In this document: positions 44,929 to 53,562 of the stretch, piece by piece
How positions within the stretch are numbered: the stretch's first letter is position 1
Layout: each line of letters begins with the position of its first letter
Assembly (NCBI GenBank): GCA_902363665.1
Contig: CABJAW010000008.1
Coordinates: forward strand, 1-64,000
From: Lachnospiraceae bacterium
GTDB taxonomy: Bacteria > Bacillota > Clostridia > Lachnospirales > Lachnospiraceae
DNA: 64,000 nucleotides
Direction of reading: 5' to 3'
Made by a program: the position numbers and the translations under genes
The notes under the pieces: generated by a model
The model's database searches: none
Seen by the model: only the letters and a program-made list of their open reading frames with translations
Told to the model about the DNA's origin: nothing

Positions 44929-46422
44929 CTATCTCGCCGCAAACTCTGTCACCTGCTTCGGATGAAGACCCAGTCCGCCCACCGAAACGAGTGTGTCATC
45001 GGATTCGATCCTCAGCATATTCCCATCGAACCGGAAAATGATCCTTGAGCCGCTGATCGCATCCACTCTGCGCACCTCCAGCTCCAGTGCGCCAAAGCTC
45101 CTCCAGCCGGCCGTCGCTGCGTATGTGACTCCGTTTGTCTCTGAAACAGCAGGCTCTCCGGTAAAGGAAGCCGTGATCTTTCGGATCTCGCCATCCTCCC
45201 AGACACTCCACTGCAGTGTATCCTGCCCAAAATAGAACGCCATTTTGTCGATCTCTCCCGCATAGAGGTCAAAGATACCTGCGCCTTCGATCAGATATTC
45301 CAGCGAGCAGCAGCTTTTGCCATCTGCCTTCTGCGCCGCATATACCTGTGCGTCAAGTTTTTTCTCCAGATGCGGGCAGCGGTCACCATGTACCATCGGA
45401 AGTGCAAGATGTTCCAGTTCTCCTTTCAGGGATGTGCTCGCGATACTCTCCGGAAGCGGCTGCTCCTTCACAGCCGGAAGCAGATACTTTGCAAGGGAAG
45501 TTAAAAGTGTCTGCGTCTGCTCGGTCGCCGTCGTCATGACCACGATCAGGTCAAGCGCCGGATATACCAGGCCAAACTGACCGTAAGCGCCGTCTGCACG
45601 GAATGAACCGGCCTGCGTGCCCATCCAGCACTGATAGCCGTAACCCATGCCCCAGTCACCGGTATGGTTTTCCGAATCGTGCAGCGTCTCGATCTGCTTG
45701 ACGCAGGCACGGTCAAACCACGATGTGCGCAGCAGCTGTTTTCCTTCCCACTCACCGCGATGCAGCTGGAAATACGTAAATTTCGCCATGTCCTCGGTGC
45801 GAAGTTTCATGCCTCCGCCGCCATGCTCTACTGAGTCTTCACCCGGTGTGCGTGCGCAGTAGATCTCACTGATCCCAAGCGGGTCAAGCAAACGCGGACG
45901 AAGAAATTCAATCAGGTCTTTTCCTGTTTTCTTTTTCAGGGCTGCCGAAAGCATGTTTGTGCCAGCCGTATTATATTTGTAAAATGTACCTGGCTTATGC
46001 AGAAACGGGTTTGCAAGGAACATCCGAACCCAGCCTTCCGTCTCTTTATTTTCAATCTCGGTCTCATGGCCGCAACTCATCGTAAGCAAATGCTCCAGCG
46101 TCACTTCTTTCAGATTGTCAGAGATCTGCTCCGGGAGCTGGTCTGAAAAAATATCCACCAGTTTTTCATCCAGGGAAAGGATTCCCTCCTGCTCCGCAAA
46201 ACCGATCGCGGTCGCGGTCAGAGATTTGCTGAAAGAATACACCGGGTGCAGATACTGCGGTCCATACGGCTTCCACCAGCCCTTTGCACAGCATTTTCCA
46301 TGTCGGATCACCATCATACTGTGCTGCTCGATCCCATGTTTCTTTACGTCATGAATGAAATCCAGAATTCCTTTTGACTCAATGCCGACCGATTCCGGCG
46401 TCACATCTTTAAAATATCCCAT
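44929..46422 (-). CDS. Serine hydrolase of the beta-lactamase/class C fold
   Basis: A 497-residue protein of the Beta-lactamase (PF00144-type) family, which includes esterases, D-aminopeptidases and penicillin-binding-like proteins. The active-site SxxK motif is SFSK (63-66, in VYSFSKSLTATAIG) and the YxN motif is YNT in FYKYNTAGTNMLSAALKKKTG. MKLRTEDMAKFTYFQLHRGEW is also typical. After the catalytic domain (about 1-350) comes a beta-rich C-terminal part of about 140 residues that may set substrate specificity. There is no signal peptide, so it is probably cytoplasmic and not an antibiotic beta-lactamase. Monocistronic. Confidence 0.88.
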   Translation of the reverse strand: MGYFKDVTPESVGIESKGILDFIHDVKKHGIEQHSMMVIRHGKCCAKGWWKPYGPQYLHPVYSFSKSLTATAIGFAEQEGILSLDEKLVDIFSDQLPEQISDNLKEVTLEHLLTMSCGHETEIENKETEGWVRMFLANPFLHKPGTFYKYNTAGTNMLSAALKKKTGKDLIEFLRPRLLDPLGISEIYCARTPGEDSVEHGGGGMKLRTEDMAKFTYFQLHRGEWEGKQLLRTSWFDRACVKQIETLHDSENHTGDWGMGYGYQCWMGTQAGSFRADGAYGQFGLVYPALDLIVVMTTATEQTQTLLTSLAKYLLPAVKEQPLPESIASTSLKGELEHLALPMVHGDRCPHLEKKLDAQVYAAQKADGKSCCSLEYLIEGAGIFDLYAGEIDKMAFYFGQDTLQWSVWEDGEIRKITASFTGEPAVSETNGVTYAATAGWRSFGALELEVRRVDAISGSRIIFRFDGNMLRIESDDTLVSVGGLGLHPKQVTEFAAR

Positions 46423-46506
46423 GTTTTACTTCCTCCGTCTGTTTTTCCTTCTTATGACCTTTCACGTGTATCGCTCTCTTTCATATTTATACTTTCATAT
46501 TTATAA

Positions 46507-46567
46507 GATGTTAAGGTCAAAAAATGCCTTACGGATTGTTCCGTACTTTGTACTCCCACAATCCTGG
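46507..46567 (+). repeat. CGGATTGT-family structured intergenic repeat, copy 2
   Basis: GATGTTAAGGTCAAA then CGGATTGT (46532-46539) and ACAATCC (46558-46564) around TCCGTACTTTGTACTCCC, closely matching the copy at 33991-34061. It lies in the 515-base gap 46423-46937, which has no supportable gene; open frames there are produced by this repeat and AT-rich DNA. Confidence 0.7.
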
Positions 46568-46937
46568 CATCTTTATAATAGAAAGAAAGCGATTTTTTTT
46601 CGATGTCGTCATATGTTTATCATAGCCTTGGCGGGTGATTTTTTCAATACTCGTTTTCCATCTTCCTGTATGCAGATTACCGGCAGGAACATTTTCTTTT
46701 ATATTGTCGCGCGTCAGATAATTTTTCTCATAATTCAGAAAAAAAAGAATCCCGCAAACATTCCAGTCAGTCCCGAAAGCTAAAACATGCACATTGCCTG
46801 TATGTATATCCCTCTTTACCTCTGTCCGTCTCATTTGCGGAATTTCTGATGATACTCTGTTGCGCATCCGATTTTATATTTCTGGCAAACTTTCTTCTGG
46901 CAGAAGCAATCCGCTTCGCTACTTGCTCAGGTCAAAA

Positions 46938-47756
46938 TTATCCGATCTCCTTCGCCCACCGGACCGCCATCTCGATCCAGTTCTGGCACTGTGGGAAGAT
47001 TCCGCCGCCATCGCGATATCTCGTCTCCTCAGTCGCAAGGCTGATGCCATGTCCGCCAATCGGATAAATGTGCATCTCTACCGGGATATGATGCTCATGC
47101 AACGCATTAAAAAACAGAATGGAGTTTTCTACCGGTACCAGATCATCTGTCTCCGTATGCCACAGAAAGGTCGGCGGCACATCCTTATTTACCTGATTTT
47201 CCAAAGACATCGCATCGACCAGCTCATCGTAATGCTCGCCGAGCAGACTTGTAAAGGAATCACGATGTGCCTTTGGTCCGGAAGAAATGACCGGATAACC
47301 AAGGATCTGTCCATTCGGACGAAGCAGCTCTGCATCCACGCCAAGCTCCTTTGCGAGGAACTCATGGTTTTTCCAGAAATCTCCATAGGATGCAGCCAGA
47401 TGACCACCAGCCGAAAAGCCCATTGTGATGATTCGGTTCTTATCAATATGATATTCCTCTGCGTGAGTTCTCAGCCATGCCATCGACCATGCCACCTCGC
47501 GCAGTGCCACCGGATAACGCGCCGGAGCTACGCTGTAACGCAAAATTGCCACATGAAAGCCTGCCGCAAGAAACTGCATTGCGATCGGCTCTGCCTCACG
47601 GTCAGACGTCATCACATAGCCGCCGCCCGGACACAGCAGGATCAGCGGACGGATCCGCTTTGTATCGATCTCCTCTGTGTTGTCCAGAAAATATGTCACA
47701 AGCCTGGCGTACTCCAGGCTTCCTTTTGCCTCTACTTTGATTGTATTGTACTGCAT
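46938..47756 (-). CDS. Alpha/beta hydrolase, acetyl-xylan esterase-like
   Basis: A 272-residue esterase of the BD-FAE/hormone-sensitive-lipase-like group. The oxyanion segment is LLCPGGGYVM (40-49), the nucleophile elbow GFSAGGH puts Ser at 115, Asp is in HTETDDLVPVENS and His in PIGGHGISLA. No signal peptide, so it probably removes acetyl or acyl groups from imported sugars; acetyl-xylan esterases of gut Firmicutes have this size and motif set. No sugar genes are adjacent, so the role is inferred from family only. A GAAAGGAAGA sequence precedes the ATG. Confidence 0.85.
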   Translation of the reverse strand: MQYNTIKVEAKGSLEYARLVTYFLDNTEEIDTKRIRPLILLCPGGGYVMTSDREAEPIAMQFLAAGFHVAILRYSVAPARYPVALREVAWSMAWLRTHAEEYHIDKNRIITMGFSAGGHLAASYGDFWKNHEFLAKELGVDAELLRPNGQILGYPVISSGPKAHRDSFTSLLGEHYDELVDAMSLENQVNKDVPPTFLWHTETDDLVPVENSILFFNALHEHHIPVEMHIYPIGGHGISLATEETRYRDGGGIFPQCQNWIEMAVRWAKEIG

Positions 47757-47880
47757 TTTCTTCCTTTCTGCAGCCGCATTCCGGCTGCCTGTTTTGCCGC
47801 TCTGTCACCCTCAGCAATTTCGCGCTGCCTGTTATACACAACGCCCCGGGGTCTCTATCGGTAAAAATGAATTTTCTATG

Positions 47881-49581
47881 CTACTTTTCGATTTCGTGTT
47901 CCTGGTTCGCGATCAGCCGTTCAAATGCCCTCTTCTCACATGGTCTGCCAAAATAGTATCCCTGTATGTACTCCGGCACCATCTCGCTGACTCTCTGTAG
48001 CTCCTCTTTCGTCTCTGTTCCCTCGATACACAGGCTCAGGTTCAGACTGTGTACCATCTCACTGAACAATACAAGCTGCCTGTAATCAAACTCATGCGTC
48101 ATCGCATTTGCTGTAAACATCCGGTCAATTTTTATGATGTCCGGCCGCATCTCTGTCAGATAGCGGAAATTTGAGTAACCGCTTCCAAAATCGTCCAGCG
48201 CCAGCTGTACACCTTTTTCCTTCAGCCGCTTCCACATCTGCAAAAAGCGCTGGTCTGATTCCAGCAGATCACTCTCCGTTAATTCTATGATCACCTGGGA
48301 CGGCGCAAGACCGTATCGCTCAATCCCTTCCAGGATTTCATCGTCTATACCGCTTTTCATGATCTGAACCGGTGAAAGATTAATACTGATATGAAAATCC
48401 GGAAGCACCTTCTGAAACTGAACGCAGGCCTGAAGTGCCTGATCCAGAATCCAGCGTCCCGCAGGAATGATCAGCCCCGTTTCTTCCAGAATCGGAATAA
48501 ACTCAACCGGACTTACCATACCTGATTCTTCGGAATGAAAACGCATCAGCGTCTCCGCTCCGAAAATCCGACTGCGGTCTGTACTGTAAAGTGGCTGAAA
48601 GTATGCTTCAAACCCTTCACACCCATGCTTCACTGCCTTCCGCAGCTGACGCATCAGCCGCTGTCTGTGCAGGAATTTTCTGTAATCCTCTTCGCAAAAA
48701 GTATAACACGTATTTTTTCCAAGCTTTTTCGCCTGATTTAAGGTAAACTCGGTCAGCTTCAGTAAATTGGCGATCTCAAACTCGCGGATATCACTGCACG
48801 GAAGCAGTCCTGCCGATACGATATACACAACCTGATAATTTTTCTTTTCGATAAACTGCTCTATTTTTTCCTGAATTTTTTTATACTGCTCTCTCGCATC
48901 TTTTTCCGTGCCGCCTGCCAGATTCACAATCAGAAATTCATCGCCTGACATATGATACAGCTGCTCTTCCGGTCTGAGACAGCACTGAATGTATTCCGCA
49001 GTACGGCACAGGAGCAGATCTCCATATTCCATGCCAAGCCTCGCATTGATTCCCTTCAGGCCGTCAATCCCGACACGGAGAAAGAAACCATCCAAAGCCA
49101 CACCCTCTGATGTTTTCCGGACAATGTACTGCTCCAGGCTCGTTTCTCCAAGTAATCCACTGATATTGTCCGCTTTCTGCCTGCCTCCAATCTCATTAAT
49201 ACACCCAACCATATACCACGGCTTCCCGTCTTTCATTGTCACGTTTCCACGGCAGTTGATCCAGACTGGTTTTCTATCTGCTGACATCCAGCGATACATC
49301 CTGTTGTGTGTGGTTCGCTCTCCCCTTGTAAGAATCTCAAATTCCTTCTCCAGCCCCATAATGTCATCCGGATAAACAAACTGCTCATGCGTTTTCATAA
49401 CTTCATGGAACGCGTTGCCCGGCAATAAAAAACGTTTCTTTGCCTGAGGCGAAATATAATAAAAGTCATTCTGAAAGTCACAGATGTATAAATAATCATC
49501 CATTGTATCAGACACCAGATCAATCATCCGGCAGATTTCTTCAACTGTGCCAACCCCAGCAGATACATCTGTTCTTCCCAT
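47881..49581 (-). CDS. PAS-GGDEF-EAL c-di-GMP protein
   Basis: A 566-residue cytoplasmic protein: PAS-like domain (about 10-135), degenerate GGDEF (140-300; SGDEF at 212-216) and EAL phosphodiesterase (305-560). The EAL motif reads ETL (343-345), and ELTES, ALDDFGSGYSNFRYL, DIIKIDR and CIEGTET are retained, so hydrolysis of c-di-GMP is likely. The N-terminal 135 residues share clear landmarks (DDYLY, WINCRG or WISCRG) with the protein at 27226-30810, indicating paralogy. A 12-bp palindrome centred on CpG lies 80 bases upstream. Monocistronic; no membrane segment. Confidence 0.9.
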   Translation of the reverse strand: MGRTDVSAGVGTVEEICRMIDLVSDTMDDYLYICDFQNDFYYISPQAKKRFLLPGNAFHEVMKTHEQFVYPDDIMGLEKEFEILTRGERTTHNRMYRWMSADRKPVWINCRGNVTMKDGKPWYMVGCINEIGGRQKADNISGLLGETSLEQYIVRKTSEGVALDGFFLRVGIDGLKGINARLGMEYGDLLLCRTAEYIQCCLRPEEQLYHMSGDEFLIVNLAGGTEKDAREQYKKIQEKIEQFIEKKNYQVVYIVSAGLLPCSDIREFEIANLLKLTEFTLNQAKKLGKNTCYTFCEEDYRKFLHRQRLMRQLRKAVKHGCEGFEAYFQPLYSTDRSRIFGAETLMRFHSEESGMVSPVEFIPILEETGLIIPAGRWILDQALQACVQFQKVLPDFHISINLSPVQIMKSGIDDEILEGIERYGLAPSQVIIELTESDLLESDQRFLQMWKRLKEKGVQLALDDFGSGYSNFRYLTEMRPDIIKIDRMFTANAMTHEFDYRQLVLFSEMVHSLNLSLCIEGTETKEELQRVSEMVPEYIQGYYFGRPCEKRAFERLIANQEHEIEK

Positions 49582-49660
49582 AATGCACTCACCGGCCTTC
49601 CCTTCAAAGCAAACAACCCAGACCTGTTTGCAGACATCTTTTTCTAATTTATTGTACGCC

Positions 49661-49672
49661 TTAAACGTTTAA
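49661..49672. promoter_or_regulatory. Palindrome upstream of the GGDEF/EAL gene
   Basis: TTAAACGTTTAA is a perfect 12-bp palindrome with the central CpG of LacI-family operators, 80 bases ahead of the start codon. The remaining part of 49673-49868 is AT-rich and gene-free. Confidence 0.4.
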
Positions 49673-49868
49673 AGTGCAACCTTTAGATTTTTTTTCTGAT
49701 ATTTTGAATCATTTTCTATCTTTTCCATCGTCATTATGCACAATTTTCGCAGGCTATTTAGATAAATTTTACCAGTCATCTCGATGAATGAATATTATTA
49801 TACGTAATTGTATATTTATGGGCCTGATTCTGATTCTTATTTCTTACTCGCCCATGAACGACCTCTTC

Positions 49869-52136
49869 CTATCCAAGCGTCTGCTCCAGCACTTCTTTTA
49901 CTTTTTTTACCGGAATAATCTCAAGCTTTTCTTTTACTTCCACCGGCACATCCTCCAGATCCTGCACATTGTCATGCGGGATAAAGACGCGTTTCACACC
50001 GGCACGCACTGCCGCCATCAGCTTTTCCGGCAGTCCGCCGATCGGCATGACAAGACCGCGCAGAGACACTTCCCCCGTCATCGCCACATCAACCGGCACT
50101 TTTTTTCCGGTCACAAGAGAAGAAAGCGCCGTCACAAGCGTGATACCGGCAGACGGTCCATCCTTCGGTACAGCTCCGCTCGGCACGTGAATATGCAGGC
50201 TGTTCTCTTTGAACTTCTCGGCCTTATCCGGATACAGCTCCTTCACGAGCGTAATCGCAATTTTCGCAGATTCCTGCATAACATCACCAAGCTGACCGGT
50301 GATCGTGATTTCGCCGTTTCCCTTTGTAAATGCTGTCTCAATAAACAGAATTTCTCCACCGGCCTGCGTCCATGCAAGTCCGGTTACCACGCCGGTCTGA
50401 GGCGTTGACATGATACGGTCATGACGCAATACATTACGGCCAAGAAATTCCGGTACGCGCTTCGCACTTACCGTGATGGTCTTTTGTTTTCCGCGCACCA
50501 GCTGAACAGCCGCATAGCGGCACAGTGTATCGATCTGTTTTTTCAGTCCGCGCACACCTGCTTCAGCAGTATACTCAGAAATTATTCTTGCCACTGCTTT
50601 GTCTGACACCTTCAGCTCTTTTGGCTGAATTCCGGTACTCTCCATTGCACGTGGCAGCAGATGACGCTTCGCGATCTGTTCCTTTTCCGATGCAGTGTAT
50701 CCCGGAAACTGGATCACTTCCATACGGTTAAGCAATGGTTCCGGTATTGTATCAATCGTATTGGCCGTGCAGACGAACAGCACATTGGAAAGATCATACG
50801 GTACATTCATATAATGGTCGGTAAACGTGCTGTTCTGTTCCGGATCAAGCACTTCCAGAAGTGCACTTGCCGGATCCCCGCCGTAATCCTTTGCCAGCTT
50901 ATCCACCTCATCAAGTACCATAACCGGATTCGAAGCACCGCTTCGCTTCATGCCTTCCATAATCCGACCGGGCATTGCCCCTATATACGTCCGGCGATGG
51001 CCGCGGATCTCTGCCTCATCACGGATGCCGCCAAGACTGATCCGTACGTAGCTGCGATGCAGCGCCTTCGCGATACTCTGACCAATACTCGTTTTTCCGG
51101 TACCAGGTGCCCCTACAAAAAGCAGGATCGATCCGGACTGTTTTTTATTGAGCGCCATAACTGCGATCTGCTGAATGATACGCTCCTTTACCTTTTTCAA
51201 TCCGTAATGATCCTCCTCCAGAATCTGTTCTGCCTCGTCCAGATCGATCGGCACCATTTCTTCCGGCTTCCACGACAGGCTCGTCACAAAATCAAGATAG
51301 TCATAAAGCATTCCGTACTCATGACCGTCTTTGCCCTCCTGTTTCATCCTGTTCAGAACCTTTTCTGCTTCTCTTTTTGCTTCCTCATTCATACCGGATT
51401 CCGCAATTTTCGTCTCAAAACGGCGTACATCTGAAATATTTTCCGGATGCATTTCATCAAGCTGTTTCTGCAGAAACTCAATCTGCTTCTTCAGGGCCGA
51501 TTCCCGGTAAAGCTGGCTGTTTGAGTCCTTCTGCGCCGTCTCCGCCTCCTCACCTACCTGATAAACGGCAATCAGCTCATAAACGGCACGCTCGATTTTT
51601 TCCATCCGCGCCTTCCGCGAATTTTCTTCCATCAGCTCATACTTTTCTTCCCACGGGATGCTCAGATAACCGGCAAGTGCACAGGCAACCTCATCAAAAT
51701 TTTTCCAGCGCAGAATCATTGCACGCGCCCACATACCCCAGTTAAAATTTTTGGTAAAATCAAGCAGTTCTTCCCTGATCCGTGCAAAGTGTTCCTTTTC
51801 TTCCTCTTCATCCAGATCATCGACATCCGGCAAAATGCTGGCTTCTGCCGTAATCGATTCTTCTGTCACTTCAATATCAGAAAGCGAGACCCGTGTCTTT
51901 GCCGTAACCCGAACCGTCCCTTCCTCATCAATTGATTCTATCTTTGCCGACACTCCAATCGGATAAAAATCTTCCGGCACCAGATCCTTTCGATCCTTTT
52001 CCTCTTTCAGAACCAGAAACAAAACGTCCTCTCCGATGTCCTCTGAAGTAATCTTTCTTGCAGGAAACATATCTTTCTTGAAATAAAAGGAAACTCCGGG
52101 CAGTACAAGTAAATCGTATACAGGTATTGTAATCAT
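49869..52136 (-). CDS. lon: ATP-dependent protease Lon
   Basis: A 755-residue LonA: N-terminal substrate-binding domain (1-200) and coiled coil (200-270), AAA+ module with Walker A GAPGTGKTS (342-350) and Walker B VMVLDEVDKL, and a C-terminal peptidase with the Ser-Lys dyad Ser662 (KDGPSAG) and Lys705 (GGLPEKLMAA). It degrades misfolded and regulatory proteins in the cytoplasm. The start ATG 52136 follows GAGGAGG. A CIRCE element at 52160-52186 in the leader indicates HrcA repression and heat-shock induction. N-terminus is slightly divergent (MITIPVYDLLVLPGVSFYF) but complete. Confidence 0.96.
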   Translation of the reverse strand: MITIPVYDLLVLPGVSFYFKKDMFPARKITSEDIGEDVLFLVLKEEKDRKDLVPEDFYPIGVSAKIESIDEEGTVRVTAKTRVSLSDIEVTEESITAEASILPDVDDLDEEEEKEHFARIREELLDFTKNFNWGMWARAMILRWKNFDEVACALAGYLSIPWEEKYELMEENSRKARMEKIERAVYELIAVYQVGEEAETAQKDSNSQLYRESALKKQIEFLQKQLDEMHPENISDVRRFETKIAESGMNEEAKREAEKVLNRMKQEGKDGHEYGMLYDYLDFVTSLSWKPEEMVPIDLDEAEQILEEDHYGLKKVKERIIQQIAVMALNKKQSGSILLFVGAPGTGKTSIGQSIAKALHRSYVRISLGGIRDEAEIRGHRRTYIGAMPGRIMEGMKRSGASNPVMVLDEVDKLAKDYGGDPASALLEVLDPEQNSTFTDHYMNVPYDLSNVLFVCTANTIDTIPEPLLNRMEVIQFPGYTASEKEQIAKRHLLPRAMESTGIQPKELKVSDKAVARIISEYTAEAGVRGLKKQIDTLCRYAAVQLVRGKQKTITVSAKRVPEFLGRNVLRHDRIMSTPQTGVVTGLAWTQAGGEILFIETAFTKGNGEITITGQLGDVMQESAKIAITLVKELYPDKAEKFKENSLHIHVPSGAVPKDGPSAGITLVTALSSLVTGKKVPVDVAMTGEVSLRGLVMPIGGLPEKLMAAVRAGVKRVFIPHDNVQDLEDVPVEVKEKLEIIPVKKVKEVLEQTLG

Positions 52137-52159
52137 TATTTATGTTCCCTCCTCTTTTA

Positions 52160-52186
52160 TCAGCACTCTTTATTATTGAGTGCTAA
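52160..52186. promoter_or_regulatory. CIRCE element (HrcA operator) ahead of lon
   Basis: TCAGCACTC-N9-GAGTGCTAA, one mismatch from the consensus TTAGCACTC-N9-GAGTGCTAA, located 24 bases before the lon start codon. Confidence 0.92.
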
Positions 52187-52236
52187 TCTGTGTTTATAAG
52201 AACAGGCGAATCGCCAGGATCCGCCTGTTTTGTCTT

Positions 52237-52264
52237 ATTGTATCACGAAATGTGGAATTTGCAA
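52237..52264 (-). promoter_or_regulatory. Likely promoter of lon
   Basis: TTGCAA (52259-52264), 16-base spacer, TACAAT (52237-52242) on the minus strand. A hairpin formed by AACAGGCG and GCCTGTT (about 52202-52232) follows in the leader; it may also terminate the upstream kinase gene. Confidence 0.6.
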
Positions 52265-52287
52265 GTATTACTTTTCGGGGTTACGTA

Positions 52288-53394
52288 TTACATTTTCACC
52301 CTTCCTTCCCTCAGCACTTCCAGCCTGCGCCGGAACATCTCTCTCCATTCCGGCTGCGCATCAAAAACAGCCGGATCCACTTCTCTGATCTGGTTCAGGC
52401 CAATCCGCCGGACTGCATCAAGCGCGGCCTCCCGCTGCGTCACGCCCCTTTTTTCGAGTGTCTGACAAAATGCACCGTCCAATGTATCATAGCTGTAAAA
52501 GCTCTGGTTGAAGTCCATCAGCGGATACAACGATACATATCGATTTGTCTCATGATCAATCAGAAAGCCCCAGTTTTCCGGATGGCGGTCGGTATTTCCG
52601 ACCAGATAGTCCAGAATATTCATGCCGTAATACGTCTTCGCATCGACTCTCATACACTCCTCCAGCGTATCAAGGTCATGGTTGCACGCATAAATATCAA
52701 ATGCCATCTTCGAAACAATCCCGTATCGCTTTGACGTAATCAGACGGCTCTTTGTCACTCTCTGACCTTCATAAATGCCCGCTTCGTAAAGCACCTGCCG
52801 AAAATCAAAGCAGCGGCAGATCTGGCTTGCAATCAGCTCCCGGTCCACAGCATCGCCTCCGTCCTTCAGCAGTACAAATCCTTCCTCTTGTCGAATCCAC
52901 GCTTTCGGAAAACAGCCCCTTGTCGAAAGATCCGGCGCCAGCTCCTCATTCGTCACCGTCATCTGCCTGCCGCGAAGAGAAAGTGCCACAATTGCATCAT
53001 TTAAGGAATGGTCGTACAGATTCAGTTGCGCAAACGTCACATCTTCTTCTGCCTGCCGCACCCAGTAGACATCCGTCAGCGATACGCAGTGATAGGACAG
53101 CGCGATCTGCGCACGATCACGGTCTGTCACGGCCTGCGCCATTCCGATGCTGTTTAAAATATCCTTTGCGTATTTCCGGTCGAGCGAGAGCACACGGGAT
53201 GCACACCAGTAATAAAAATTGCCCAGATTGTTGATACACGTATCCAGGTCTTCCTCTTCCTCCAGATAGAGATCATAGGGAAGAAATTGTTCCTTCAGAA
53301 TACGTGCCTTGCCAAGTGTATCGATCTGTGCAGTGATTTGATCCATGTGCATGATCTGATATGTGATTTTGTTTTTTCTTCCGGAATGATTCAT
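52288..53394 (-). CDS. HipA-like kinase domain protein, no visible antitoxin
   Basis: A 368-residue protein whose C-terminal half has the HipA/CtkA kinase core: LDYLVGNTDRHPENWGFLID (catalytic Asp269 and Asn274) and PLMDFNQSF (Mg-binding Asp294). The N-terminal half (DQITAQIDTLGKARILKEQFLPYDLY...) is unlike the HipA N-terminal subdomain. ATG 53394 with AGAGGG upstream is preferred to the longer frame opening at 53550, which crosses the neighbouring terminator. HipA proteins phosphorylate tRNA synthetases or other targets and usually pair with an HTH antitoxin HipB; none is adjacent here. Function therefore open. Confidence 0.78.
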   Translation of the reverse strand: MNHSGRKNKITYQIMHMDQITAQIDTLGKARILKEQFLPYDLYLEEEEDLDTCINNLGNFYYWCASRVLSLDRKYAKDILNSIGMAQAVTDRDRAQIALSYHCVSLTDVYWVRQAEEDVTFAQLNLYDHSLNDAIVALSLRGRQMTVTNEELAPDLSTRGCFPKAWIRQEEGFVLLKDGGDAVDRELIASQICRCFDFRQVLYEAGIYEGQRVTKSRLITSKRYGIVSKMAFDIYACNHDLDTLEECMRVDAKTYYGMNILDYLVGNTDRHPENWGFLIDHETNRYVSLYPLMDFNQSFYSYDTLDGAFCQTLEKRGVTQREAALDAVRRIGLNQIREVDPAVFDAQPEWREMFRRRLEVLREGRVKM

Positions 53395-53476
53395 GTCGGA
53401 TTCCCTCTTTGTTTTCGATGCTTTCTTTTTCTGTATTATAGCCCACGCACGCTCTCCAGGCAAGGTATCCCAAGCC

Positions 53477-53525
53477 AAAAAACGACCTGTGAAAAAACAT
53501 TTCTGTTTCTTCACAGGTCGTTTTT
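53477..53525. terminator. Strong bidirectional terminator after the ribose-type ABC operon
   Basis: AAAAACGACCTGTGAA (53478-53492) and TTCACAGGTCGTTTTT (53510-53525) make a near-perfect 15-16 bp stem with A/T-runs at both ends, 37 bases beyond the last permease gene's stop. Confidence 0.9.
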
Positions 53526-53562
53526 CCGCCTTATCGACCGGCAGTTCCAAACTTCTTTACTT

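Noticed and set aside
44929..46422. Antibiotic beta-lactamase
   Set aside because: The fold is shared, but there is no signal peptide and the long C-terminal region fits esterase or peptidase-like members.
46529..46867. 112-residue minus-strand open frame
   Set aside because: Its C-terminus is the reverse of the second CGGATTGT repeat and it has no ribosome binding site; not a convincing gene.
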